DNA of 53,865 bases from Thermoanaerobaculia bacterium (GTDB lineage Bacteria; Acidobacteriota; Thermoanaerobaculia; Multivoradales; JAHEKO01). Below the pieces are notes generated by a model. The model did not search any database. It was not told where the DNA came from and was given only the letters and a program-made list of their open reading frames with translations. The translations under genes and the position numbers were made by a program. How positions within the stretch are numbered: position 1 is the first letter of the stretch; each line of letters starts with the position of its first letter. The stretch lies in the NCBI GenBank assembly GCA_947259195.1, contig CAMYLC010000111.1, positions 1 through 53,865 on the forward strand, given 5' to 3'. Shown one piece after another: positions 17,752 to 25,679 of this stretch.

Positions 17752-17833
17752 CGGCGCGGCGGTTCGTTCGGGAAGCCGGCCGGTTTCTCGGAACAGGGCT
17801 GCCGCGCGTCGAACGTGGAAAGGTAAGTGGGAA

Positions 17834-19597
17834 ATGGCATCGCTACTCAGCATCTTCAAGCGCTTGAAGCTCCGCCATTTCCTGTTCGCGCTGCTGCTGA
17901 TCGCAGGAATCGTTCCTCTGGCCTTCAGTAGCTTCCTGGTCATTCGTCAGAACCGAGAGATCCTGGAGACCCAGGAGAAGGGGTATCTGACGCGGTCGAC
18001 GCAGTTCCTCTCGCAGGAATTGGATCAGCACCTCTCCTCGACGCGTCGGCAGCTGATGCAGCTGGGGCAGAGCCTGGTGGCTATTCCGTCGGAGACGGGG
18101 ATGGCCGAGAGGCTCCGCCAACCCTGGGTTCAGGAGTACCTCCGCGAATTTCTCTCGACGGATTCCAATCTGGTCGGTCTTCGCGTTCTGGGGACCGACG
18201 CCGTCGGCCCTTACATGTCGGCTATCCGACAGTCTCCGAGCCTGCGGAGGCAGCTCGACGATGCTTTCGCCGAGACCGAGCAGAAGGGAACTGTCGTTTA
18301 CCGTTTCTTGACCCTCGAAGAGACCGCGGACCCTGTCGCGGTGCTGGCCATACCAATAACCGACTCGATCGGCCAGCCACAGCTGTTTGTCGAGGGGGTG
18401 ACTCGACTCCGCAGGATGGAGACCCTCTTTCAGCAGGAGGCCCGCGGTGAGGTGTCCGTCTTCTTGATCGACAACCAGGGCAGCATCCTCTGGGGAGGAG
18501 AGGCGACCGAAGAGATGCGGCGGGCGGTCCGTCGGTCGCGACTGGTTCGTGACTTCGTGCAGACCCCACTGAACATGACTCAGGAGTACACGGTCGTCTC
18601 CGACGGGAGTGAAGAGAGAATGTTGGGTAGGGTCGGGCCGGTCGAAGAGGCGGGATGGGGAGTGGTAATGCAGCGCCCTGCCGCAATTGCGTTGGCCGCG
18701 GTTCAGGAGATGGTCTTCAACACTGCGGTCTCGACGGCTGTATTGATCGCCTTCGCTTTGGGAATCGCCGTTGCTGCCGCACGCGGGGTGAGCCGGCCGA
18801 TCCAGGAACTGGCGGATACCACACACCAGATCGCGGCCGGAAATTTCGGCCAGCGGGTCGAGCTGGGAGTGGCCAGCCAGGAGATACGCGAGCTGGCCGA
18901 CGACTTCAATCGCATGAGCGATCATGTGCGCAGTCATGTCGAGCAGCTCAAGCGCGCGGCCCAGATCAACCGTGACCTGTTCGTCGGCTCGATGCGGTCG
19001 TTCGTCGCGGCGATCGACGCCAAGGACCCCTACACCCGTGGCCACTCCGAGCGTGTAGCGACGTACAGCCGAACGATCTCCAAGTTTCTGGGTTTGTCGG
19101 AGGAGGATAGTCATCAGATCTGGGTAGGCGCGCTGCTGCACGATGTAGGCAAGATCGGCATCGAGGATCAGATTCTGACCAAGGTGGACAGATTGACGGA
19201 TGCGGAGTACAACGTCATGAAGCAGCATACGGTCATCGGCGCCCAGATCATGAGTCGGATCGAGCAGCTCAAGGAGATGATCCCAGCCATTCGCTGGCAC
19301 CACGAGGCGTGGAACGGCGAGGGATACCCGGATGGTCTGCAGGGCGAGCAGATCCCGCTGTCGGCTAGAATCGTTGCCGTGGCAGATACCTTTGATGCGA
19401 TCACTACCACCCGCCCCTACCAGAAGGCGTGCGACACGGCCTTTGCGGTCGAGACCATCACGAAGTTGGCCGGAAAGCGCTTCGACGTCGATGTGGTCTC
19501 GGCGTTCCACCGCGCCTTCGAAGCCGGCCAGATCAGAAAGCGAGAAGCACCCCTGCCGGTCCCTCCCGCAGAGGCCAAAGCAGTCGTGGCCAACTGA
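17834..19597 (+). CDS. Membrane sensor with HAMP and HD-GYP domains (probable cyclic-di-GMP phosphodiesterase)
   Basis: A 587-residue sensor. Membrane segment 1 lies at about 15-37, a periplasmic sensing region at about 40-290, segment 2 at about 298-318, HAMP at about 317-370 and HD-GYP at about 385-570. Metal-binding and signature residues are present: HSERV (404-408), HD at 436-437 in LLHDVGKIG, HH at 489-490, and GYP at 497-499. HD-GYP enzymes degrade c-di-GMP, so it should lower c-di-GMP in response to an external signal. The start is ATG 17834, just before the first hydrophobic helix; the frame upstream is not protein-like. A roadblock/LC7-like gene follows after 25 bases. Confidence 0.92.
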   Translation: MASLLSIFKRLKLRHFLFALLLIAGIVPLAFSSFLVIRQNREILETQEKGYLTRSTQFLSQELDQHLSSTRRQLMQLGQSLVAIPSETGMAERLRQPWVQEYLREFLSTDSNLVGLRVLGTDAVGPYMSAIRQSPSLRRQLDDAFAETEQKGTVVYRFLTLEETADPVAVLAIPITDSIGQPQLFVEGVTRLRRMETLFQQEARGEVSVFLIDNQGSILWGGEATEEMRRAVRRSRLVRDFVQTPLNMTQEYTVVSDGSEERMLGRVGPVEEAGWGVVMQRPAAIALAAVQEMVFNTAVSTAVLIAFALGIAVAAARGVSRPIQELADTTHQIAAGNFGQRVELGVASQEIRELADDFNRMSDHVRSHVEQLKRAAQINRDLFVGSMRSFVAAIDAKDPYTRGHSERVATYSRTISKFLGLSEEDSHQIWVGALLHDVGKIGIEDQILTKVDRLTDAEYNVMKQHTVIGAQIMSRIEQLKEMIPAIRWHHEAWNGEGYPDGLQGEQIPLSARIVAVADTFDAITTTRPYQKACDTAFAVETITKLAGKRFDVDVVSAFHRAFEAGQIRKREAPLPVPPAEAKAVVAN

Positions 19598-19622
19598 GCG
19601 ACCCCCCCCGAAGCTGTAAGTC

Positions 19623-19985
19623 ATGCCCTTCCAGTACGTTCTGGCGAATCTGCTGGCCGACAATCCTGACGCCGAGGCGGCCCTCTTCTTGGATGATGCT
19701 GGCGAGACCGTGGATTTTGCCTGCGCTGAACAGAGTCCCTATGAAATGCGTTTGCTCGGCGCCTATCTCGGTATCTACCTCCGTCTCATTGGTGGGATGC
19801 TCTCCGAGGCGCGGCTCGGTGCGACCCGCCTGTGCCACATCGAAAGGGCCAAACACCATCTCCACCTGATCGCGCTGCCGGACGGCTACTACCTGGTCCT
19901 GGTTCAACGCCGGCCTGCGAAGGTGGGGAAGGCTCGAAGAAGCCTTCAGGCCGCGGCAGAGCAGCTGAGGTCAGAGGTCTTTTGA
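19623..19985 (+). CDS. Roadblock/LC7-like domain protein
   Basis: A single-domain 120-residue protein. The predicted order is helix, strands (AALFLDDAGETVDFA), a long helix (LLGAYLGIYLRLIGGML), strands (HLHLIALPDGYYLVLVQ) and a final helix (RRSLQAAAEQL). This fits the roadblock/LC7 fold, found in MglB-type GTPase partners and many small bacterial regulators. No catalytic motif is present. It sits between an HD-GYP sensor (25-base gap) and ftsY (51-base gap). A partner GTPase such as MglA is not in the window. The family call is by pattern, not by a strict signature. Confidence 0.6.
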   Translation: MPFQYVLANLLADNPDAEAALFLDDAGETVDFACAEQSPYEMRLLGAYLGIYLRLIGGMLSEARLGATRLCHIERAKHHLHLIALPDGYYLVLVQRRPAKVGKARRSLQAAAEQLRSEVF

Positions 19986-20009
19986 GTGTCGCGCCGCCTC
20001 CCCCCGTGA

Positions 20010-20036
20010 GGCTGGGATCGGATAGCATTCCCAGCC
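20010..20036 (+). promoter_or_regulatory. Hairpin abutting the ftsY start codon
   Basis: GGCTGGGA (20010-20017) and TCCCAGCC (20029-20036) pair perfectly around an 11-base loop, and the ATG of ftsY begins on the next base (20037). No Shine-Dalgarno is visible there. A -10-like TAGCAT (20023-20028) lies in the loop, eight bases before ATG, so a leaderless transcript would lack most of the hairpin. Confidence 0.5.
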
Positions 20037-21005
20037 ATGAATGACGAGGACACCCTCGATCTAGCGCCCGAGACAGCTCCGAGAGAAGCTCGAGAATCGG
20101 GCTTCTGGGGGAAGTTGAAGAAGGGTCTGTTCATGACCCATACCGAGTTCCTGGATCGGCTGGATGCGGCGGTTGCGGGCCGTGGCGTGGTGGACGACGA
20201 GATGTTGGAGCATCTGGAGGAGACTCTCATCGGCACCGACGTCGGGGTGGAAACGGCCCTCGAGCTCATCGACTCTGTCAAGAGCAGGGTGAAGGGCTTC
20301 GAAGCTCAGGACGTGCTGAAGCTTCGCCAGATGCTCGTCGACGAGATGGCCATTCTGCTTTTGGATGCACCACAGCCGGTAGCCCCTGTCGACGAACCCA
20401 CAGTCACCCTCGTCGTGGGCGTCAATGGCGTGGGTAAGACGACTTCGGTTGCCAAGTTGGCCCGTTGGTCACAGGAACGTGGGGAGCGGGTCGTGATGGC
20501 TGCTGCCGACACGTTCCGTGCCGCGGCTGTCGAGCAGCTTTCCCTGTGGGGCGAGCGATTGGGCGTCGACGTCATCAAGCAGGCCGCCGGCGCCGATCCC
20601 GCTGCCGTGGTCTTCGATGCGCTGCAGGCAGCCAAAGCCCGTCGGGCTGACCATGTGATCGTGGACACCGCTGGTCGGCTGCACAACAAGGAGCATCTAA
20701 TGGAAGAGCTGTCCAAGATCAAGAGGATCGTCGACCGCGAGGCAGCAACCTGGCAGCGCAAGACGCTGTTGGTGCTCGATGCGACGACCGGGCAAAACGC
20801 CATCAGTCAGGCTCGGGAGTTCGTCCGTGTTGTGGACGTAGACGGGGTATTGCTAGCCAAGATCGATGGCACGGCCAAAGGCGGCATGGCGGTGGCGGTA
20901 GCGCGGGATCTTCGACTGCCGGTGGTCTATCTCGGCGTCGGCGAGACCGCTGACGATCTTGTCGAGTTCAGGCCAAGAGAGTTCGCAAAAGCACTGTTGG
21001 GTTGA
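20037..21005 (+). CDS. ftsY: Signal recognition particle receptor FtsY
   Basis: SRP GTPase that docks ribosome-SRP complexes at the membrane for co-translational insertion. It is 322 residues: a short acidic N-terminus (about 1-25), the N domain (about 25-115) and the G domain. G1 GVNGVGKTT is at 128-136, ADTFRAAAVEQL near 161-172, and DTAGR near 218. The G4 region reads AKIDGTAKGG, with Ala where TKxD normally has Thr. The stop is one base before the next gene's ATG. The A-domain is short, so membrane binding may rest on the N-terminal helix around SGFWGKLKKGLF. Confidence 0.96.
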   Translation: MNDEDTLDLAPETAPREARESGFWGKLKKGLFMTHTEFLDRLDAAVAGRGVVDDEMLEHLEETLIGTDVGVETALELIDSVKSRVKGFEAQDVLKLRQMLVDEMAILLLDAPQPVAPVDEPTVTLVVGVNGVGKTTSVAKLARWSQERGERVVMAAADTFRAAAVEQLSLWGERLGVDVIKQAAGADPAAVVFDALQAAKARRADHVIVDTAGRLHNKEHLMEELSKIKRIVDREAATWQRKTLLVLDATTGQNAISQAREFVRVVDVDGVLLAKIDGTAKGGMAVAVARDLRLPVVYLGVGETADDLVEFRPREFAKALLG

Positions 21006-21006
21006 G

Positions 21007-21942
21007 ATGCGGTGGACCTCGCAGCTTCCCGATCCGTCGCATTTCTGGATTGGCCTCGCGCCACGCTCCTGGCCCGGTGATGAAGGGTTATGGGTCGATC
21101 TGGGGCGGGGAGGCCTCGGTGCCTCCTCGACGGCAGCGACGGAGGTCCCGGATGAGTGGCGATCTCAGCCGCCTGATGAGGTGGTGTACCTGCCGCCAGT
21201 TCGGCAGGCGCTGGAGAGCCAACGCTCACATCTGGTCAGATCCCTGATGGAGCTCGGGGTGCCGGTCGTCGTTCAGCGGCCCGCGGAGGCTGGCCCGGTG
21301 GTGGATCCGGAATCGGTGGTGTTCGACCCCTTGGAGACACTCCTGGCTGGCAAGATGGAGTATCTGGCTGAACTGCCGGCCGGTGCCAAGGTCGTCTGGC
21401 CTCTGATCGCTGGCCTGACGGATGATCGTACCCAGTGGGAGGAGGGTCTCGCGGCGCTCGCTGGGGCAGGAGTGGAGCACGTGCAACCGCTGGCGCTGGA
21501 TCTCGAGCCAGCGGACAAACGGCGTCTCGTCGAGCGAGCCGGTGAAGCAGCTTTCCACGCGCTGTATCACGGTGAACAGCCATCCGAGAATTTGTTCTCC
21601 TGCCTGGCCGCGGCTCGGGGGTTCGGGCCCTTTCTGCCGCGGCCCCTGCCGAGCTCAGGTGTGAGGCGCGAGAACCAGCGCCTCGGCGAGCAGCTGGCCG
21701 TAGCTGGGGAGCTCTGGTTGCGGGTGGGTCGCTCAGAGTCGGGAGGGCAGGACCTGTATCGATCTGCCCGGTTGGTAGATCGCGACAATCACGATCTGCC
21801 TGCCCTCTGTCGGGAAGGCAATCTGGGGGTGTTCCCTTGGCTCGATCCGCTGAGCTCTGGGGTGATCACCGACTTCGTGACCACGGGTACTGCCACTCTC
21901 GTTCAGGACTTGAAAGAAGAGTACCTGGCCAGCCTCGCCTAG
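21007..21942 (+). CDS. Uncharacterised protein co-transcribed with ftsY
   Basis: A 311-residue soluble-looking protein with no signal peptide, membrane helix or familiar motif. The start ATG 21007 is one base after the ftsY stop. Tryptophan and proline are frequent at the N-terminus (residues 1-50, for example PDPSHFWIGLAPRSWPGDEGLW). The middle alternates strands and helices (PVVVQRPAEAGPVV, AKVVWPLIAGLTDDRTQW, VEHVQPLALDLEPADKRRLVE), recalling an alpha/beta or partial TIM-barrel fold. The C-terminal part has several charged segments. I do not recognise the family. Its 3' end overlaps the convergent ridA by four bases. Confidence 0.75.
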   Translation: MRWTSQLPDPSHFWIGLAPRSWPGDEGLWVDLGRGGLGASSTAATEVPDEWRSQPPDEVVYLPPVRQALESQRSHLVRSLMELGVPVVVQRPAEAGPVVDPESVVFDPLETLLAGKMEYLAELPAGAKVVWPLIAGLTDDRTQWEEGLAALAGAGVEHVQPLALDLEPADKRRLVERAGEAAFHALYHGEQPSENLFSCLAAARGFGPFLPRPLPSSGVRRENQRLGEQLAVAGELWLRVGRSESGGQDLYRSARLVDRDNHDLPALCREGNLGVFPWLDPLSSGVITDFVTTGTATLVQDLKEEYLASLA

Positions 21943-22319
21943 CCCGGAATCCTGGCGACCAGATCGATCTCTACCAGGCCATTCATGGGCAGCGCCGCCA
22001 CCTGGACCGTCGACCGCGCGGGTCGATGCCCGCCCAGCACATCGCCGTAGAGGTCATTCAGAGTCGGAAAGTTGCCCATGTCGACGATGTAGATGGTCGC
22101 CTTGACGACGTCGGAGAAGCTACACCCGGCACTCGACAAGACCTCGGTCAGGTTGGCCAGGACCTGCTTGGCCTGGGCTTCGAATCCTCCTTCGACGATC
22201 TTGCCGGTCGAGGGATCGAGAGCGATCTGCCCCGAGGTGAATAGCCAATCGCCCTGACTGACCGCTTGCGCGTAGGGTCCGATAGCGGCAGGCGCTTGAT
22301 CGGTATGGTGACATTGCAT
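21939..22319 (-). CDS. ridA: RidA family enamine/imine deaminase
   Basis: Small trimeric enzyme that hydrolyses reactive enamine/imine intermediates made by PLP enzymes. It is 126 residues with family blocks AIGPYAQAV, LFTSGQIALDP and the C-terminal RSTVQVAALPMNGLVEID, which hold the conserved Arg and Glu of the active site. GGAGGG lies seven bases before ATG 22319. It is 50 bases downstream of hpt on the same strand and probably co-transcribed. Its stop overlaps the convergent 21007-21942 gene by four bases. Confidence 0.93.
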   Translation of the reverse strand: MQCHHTDQAPAAIGPYAQAVSQGDWLFTSGQIALDPSTGKIVEGGFEAQAKQVLANLTEVLSSAGCSFSDVVKATIYIVDMGNFPTLNDLYGDVLGGHRPARSTVQVAALPMNGLVEIDLVARIPG

Positions 22320-22369
22320 TGGTATGCCCTCCTCTCGAACGGGTTGGACTGGTGCCGGTGCTCAGGCGC

Positions 22370-22945
22370 TCATGATTGGCGGTTGCCTGATTCGGGACCT
22401 GGAGCCGTGTCGTCAGCGAGAGCACCGATAAAGGGCAGATTCCGATAGCGCTCGTCGAAGTCGAGTCCGTATCCCACAACGAATACATTGCCGATCTGAA
22501 AGCCCGAGTAGTCGATTGGGACGTCGACCTCCCTTGCTTCGATCTTGTCCAGCAGCGCACAGAGCTTGACGCTTTTGGCACCGCGAAATCGGAGGAGGTC
22601 CAGGATCGTCCGCAGGGTATAGCCGGTATCGACGATGTCCTCGACCAGCAGCACGTCTCGGTCGCGGATGAACAGGTCCAGGTCCTTGCGGATCCTCACT
22701 TCTCCCCGAGCGCTGGTACCCACGTAGCTGGAGGTCTGAAAGAAATCGACGGCTACCGGAACTTCGACCTGCTTCAATAGATCGACCATGAAGAAGACCG
22801 ATCCCTTGAGTACGCCGATGCAGACCAGTAGCTCGGTATCGGCATAGTCTCGGTTGATCTCCTGGGCCAACTCGGCGACCCGCTCTTCGAGCCGCTGGCG
22901 GGAAATGAGGACTGTGGGAGATGTAGCAGTGCTTTGGATTTTCAT
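22370..22945 (-). CDS. hpt: Hypoxanthine phosphoribosyltransferase
   Basis: Salvages hypoxanthine (and usually guanine) to IMP/GMP with PRPP. It is 191 residues from ATG 22945; a TTG three codons upstream is less likely. The PRPP loop VLLVEDIVDTGYT lies at about 98-110, and the flexible-loop block FFQTSSYVGTSARGE and VGYGLDFDERYRNLP are typical of Hpt. Only 31 bases separate its ATG from the divergent ATG at 22977, and a TACAAT hexamer for the opposite gene lies five bases upstream of the hpt start, so the two promoters must interleave. Confidence 0.95.
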   Translation of the reverse strand: MKIQSTATSPTVLISRQRLEERVAELAQEINRDYADTELLVCIGVLKGSVFFMVDLLKQVEVPVAVDFFQTSSYVGTSARGEVRIRKDLDLFIRDRDVLLVEDIVDTGYTLRTILDLLRFRGAKSVKLCALLDKIEAREVDVPIDYSGFQIGNVFVVGYGLDFDERYRNLPFIGALADDTAPGPESGNRQS

Positions 22946-22949
22946 GGCG

Positions 22950-22955
22950 TACAAT
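22950..22955 (+). promoter_or_regulatory. Candidate -10 box for the 22977 gene, abutting hpt
   Basis: TACAAT (5/6) lies 21 bases before ATG 22977 and five bases from the hpt start codon. A GGAGGG Shine-Dalgarno follows at 22967-22972. No clear -35 is seen. Confidence 0.35.
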
Positions 22956-22976
22956 CAGCTGAACCCGGAGGGTAGC

Positions 22977-24629
22977 ATGGTCGAGCGCGACGTCAATCCC
23001 CTCGCTGGCCGCCACCGAGCCTTGTCTGTTCGATTCAAGGCCGCCTGGGCGTTTCACCAGCTCCTCGTCGGAATGCAACGGACGCGAATCCTAGAGCATT
23101 TCGACGACAGGTCCGAGGCGTTCAAGAGTGCCGTCGGCACCTTGAAGAAGGCATCCGAGAAGTTGGAAGGACCGGCGACTTCGGATTCTTCGGTGGTGCC
23201 AGCTTTGCTGGAGGATCTGGAATCCGAGGTCGGAGTCTTGGAGGTCGGACTGGCCAAGACGGAAGAAGCGATCTCGCCGTCTCAGGTCCGCCGCTTCTTC
23301 CAGCAGGTCCGTTCGTTCGACGAGCGAATCCTGCTCGACATCATCCGTTTCTATCAGCGCGTCGAAGGTACAGGGGTTTGGGACAGGGATCGTCTGGACA
23401 AGACCGATCTCGTGGTGAGCCGCCTGGCAGAGTCCATAGCTGGCCCGGAGCTGCAGGGGGACCGCACCCGCCTGCGCAAGGTCCTGCAGGCTCTCGCGGT
23501 CGCTGACAGCCAGGCCGGGAGCGAAGACACCGCCGAGATCACCAGCCTCAGCGCGACGCTGCAAGATCTTCGGTCGGAGGTGCGGTGGGTCAAGACCTTC
23601 GACGAGCTGCATGAGAGTAAATTGGTTCAGCTGTACAGGGCGCTGAAGCACGACATGGGCCACAAGCTTTTCCATCCCAACCTCTTGCCACTGGTGGCGG
23701 ATGTCAACAACGCCTTCAAGCTGAAGATCGACGAGTTGCGGGGTCTGGAAGAGGACAGGATCGTCAGTGGATATCGAAGGTTGCTTCAGGGTCCCGAGAA
23801 GAATGTCGCTGGCGGACCCGAGCTGGACGTCGTGCTGGCTGGCCTCCAGCGCCAACTGGATGAGTTCGAGACCCGCACAAAGACGGAGAACGTCCGGCTG
23901 GACGAGCTCGCTGTCCTCGGCAAGAGTCTCAGAGACGTGAGTCGGCGGTTCCAGGATCGCCTCAACGTAGCCAAAACGAACGACGCTCCGAGCCGGACGA
24001 GTGCCGGGGCGGCTACCCTCGCCCCGCGGATACTCGCGACCGAAGCTCTAGTACCGAACCTAGATGCTGTGCAGCCGTTTTGGGACGAATTGATGGCGGC
24101 GCTCGCTGGGCTGGATCCGGAGCTCGACCCGGTCGATGCCACCACCCAGGGAGCCGTCTTGGAGTATCGGCTCGAGCCTCGGGAAGTCGACGCCTTTCGT
24201 GCCCTTGGTGAGGAGGTCCAGTCGGCAGCTCATGCGGAGCAGTTCGTCCTCGCGGCGGCCGCTCTTCGTCGACGAATCAGCAAAGCGGCGGAAGATATTC
24301 AGCAAGCTCTGAGCGAGACACCGGGAACGACTCCCGACTCGATTCTGGAGGAGGCGCGGTGGACATCCAGAATGGGTGACGCCTACTTGAAGCACTTCTC
24401 CCACCTCATGGATCAGGCGGTTTTCGAGGGAGATCTGGATGCCGCCAGATCGTTCCAGCTGCTCAAGATGCGCTTCATGCGAGAGCATTCGGGTCTTCTC
24501 AACCTGATCCCGAGGCTATGGGCGCAGGCCTCTCTGAGTACGGCCGAGTTCCCGGTGGAGTCGGGGAATTTGGATGGCCTGGCCACCGGGTCCTTTGGCA
24601 AGCAGTCGGCGGACGAAGATGGCGAGTAG
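22977..24629 (+). CDS. Uncharacterised 550-residue helical protein
   Basis: A large, acidic, almost all-helical cytoplasmic protein with no signal peptide or membrane helix. The start is ATG 22977, with GGAGGG ending four bases upstream. Heptad-like Leu/Glu/Lys/Arg stretches suggest coiled-coil or helical bundles at about 30-130, 190-260, 280-325 and 400-450. An Ala/Pro/Thr-rich linker occurs near 335-350. No enzymatic motif is visible, and I do not recognise the family. It is divergent from hpt and convergent with a purine nucleoside phosphorylase (12-base gap). A scaffold or structural role is possible but not supported by more than composition. Confidence 0.75.
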   Translation: MVERDVNPLAGRHRALSVRFKAAWAFHQLLVGMQRTRILEHFDDRSEAFKSAVGTLKKASEKLEGPATSDSSVVPALLEDLESEVGVLEVGLAKTEEAISPSQVRRFFQQVRSFDERILLDIIRFYQRVEGTGVWDRDRLDKTDLVVSRLAESIAGPELQGDRTRLRKVLQALAVADSQAGSEDTAEITSLSATLQDLRSEVRWVKTFDELHESKLVQLYRALKHDMGHKLFHPNLLPLVADVNNAFKLKIDELRGLEEDRIVSGYRRLLQGPEKNVAGGPELDVVLAGLQRQLDEFETRTKTENVRLDELAVLGKSLRDVSRRFQDRLNVAKTNDAPSRTSAGAATLAPRILATEALVPNLDAVQPFWDELMAALAGLDPELDPVDATTQGAVLEYRLEPREVDAFRALGEEVQSAAHAEQFVLAAAALRRRISKAAEDIQQALSETPGTTPDSILEEARWTSRMGDAYLKHFSHLMDQAVFEGDLDAARSFQLLKMRFMREHSGLLNLIPRLWAQASLSTAEFPVESGNLDGLATGSFGKQSADEDGE

Positions 24630-24640
24630 GATCAGGCAGG

Positions 24641-25489
24641 TCAATCCGGCTGGGTCAGGCGCTGCTGGGCCAGGAGCTCTGTGAGCAGGCGCTGAAGCCG
24701 ATCTGAAGCTTCTTTGCCTTCTTGTAGCACCTCTTCATGGGACACGCCGCCGCTGCCTATTCCTGGAGCGAGGTTGGTGATCACAGACAGCGCCAGACAT
24801 TCGACACCCATGTGGCGCGCCGCGATGATCTCCAGAGCAGTCGACATGCCCACCATGTCGGCGCCGTTACGTCGCAGCATGGTGACTTCGGCAGGTGTTT
24901 CATAGCTGGGGCCTGCTAGAGCAGCATAGTTCCCCTGGCCGAGAACCATCCCGAGTCGTTCTGCGGTCTCGAGAGCCAGGGCGCGCAACCGTCCACTGTA
25001 TGGCTCGGTCATGTCGGGAAACCTGGGGCCCCATTCACTCGGCAACTCGCCGCGCAGCGGATTGAGACCAGTCAGATTCATCTGATCTCGTATCAAGATC
25101 AGGTCGCCAGGCCGCTGATCGCCTCGCAAGCCTCCGGCGGCGTTGGTCATGACCAGAGTCCGAGCCCCCAGTGTGGCTGCCAGCCGAATCGTGAACACCG
25201 TTTGATGGGCGTCGTAGCCCTGATATGAATGGAGGCGACCCTTCAGATAGAGAACAGGTCGACCCTGTTCGGTCGTCAGCAGCTGCACCTTCAGCGGGTG
25301 GCCCTCGATTCTGTGAGTCTCGAAGGGCAACCACTGCCCAAGAGGGGTCTCTCTCCCCTCGGGATCTCCGAGTTCGACCGCGAGACCCGATCCCGAGACC
25401 ACCACCACCTCCGGACGAGGCCAGCCGGTTTCGTCCCAGTCTTGGGCCGCCCGGTCGAGCTCCAGACGCATCGAATTCACGGGACTCAT
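24641..25489 (-). CDS. punA: Purine nucleoside phosphorylase
   Basis: Trimeric (PNP/MTAP family) phosphorylase cleaving inosine and guanosine to base plus ribose-1-phosphate. It is 282 residues. Motifs include the phosphate-binding VSGSGL near the N-terminus, LKGRLHSYQGY, TNAAGGL, GPSYETPAEV and MVGMSTALEIIAARHMG, then the purine-site ITNLAPG. The start ATG 25489 sets the normal length; the frame upstream is Arg/Pro/Ser-rich and not protein-like. An alternative Met is six codons inside. With hpt and apt it forms the purine salvage capacity of this region. Confidence 0.93.
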   Translation of the reverse strand: MSPVNSMRLELDRAAQDWDETGWPRPEVVVVSGSGLAVELGDPEGRETPLGQWLPFETHRIEGHPLKVQLLTTEQGRPVLYLKGRLHSYQGYDAHQTVFTIRLAATLGARTLVMTNAAGGLRGDQRPGDLILIRDQMNLTGLNPLRGELPSEWGPRFPDMTEPYSGRLRALALETAERLGMVLGQGNYAALAGPSYETPAEVTMLRRNGADMVGMSTALEIIAARHMGVECLALSVITNLAPGIGSGGVSHEEVLQEGKEASDRLQRLLTELLAQQRLTQPD

Positions 25490-25679
25490 GCTACCAGGGT
25501 GAAAGGGGTTGTTTGAAGTGGCGAGGCTAGGTCGAAGCGGAGCGAGTGGACGACGGGGGACCTGGGAAGGTGCCGGGAGGCACATCCTCCAGAAATCCGA
25601 TATCGTTCCCCGCAGCCATCGATGGTGGAGCCTGTGAGGTAGACAGGCCCAAGTCGCTCTAGAAGGGGGAAAACAGGCC

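Noticed and set aside
17843..19663. 606-codon open frame on the minus strand, antisense to the HD-GYP gene
   Set aside because: It mirrors the codon pattern of the real gene in a GC-rich sequence. The translation has no family motif, and the plus-strand protein has a full set of HD-GYP residues.
25490..25679. Riboswitch or T-box in the leader of lysS
   Set aside because: No T-box sequence or conserved aptamer motif was visible; only a 5-bp hairpin with a GGGA loop.
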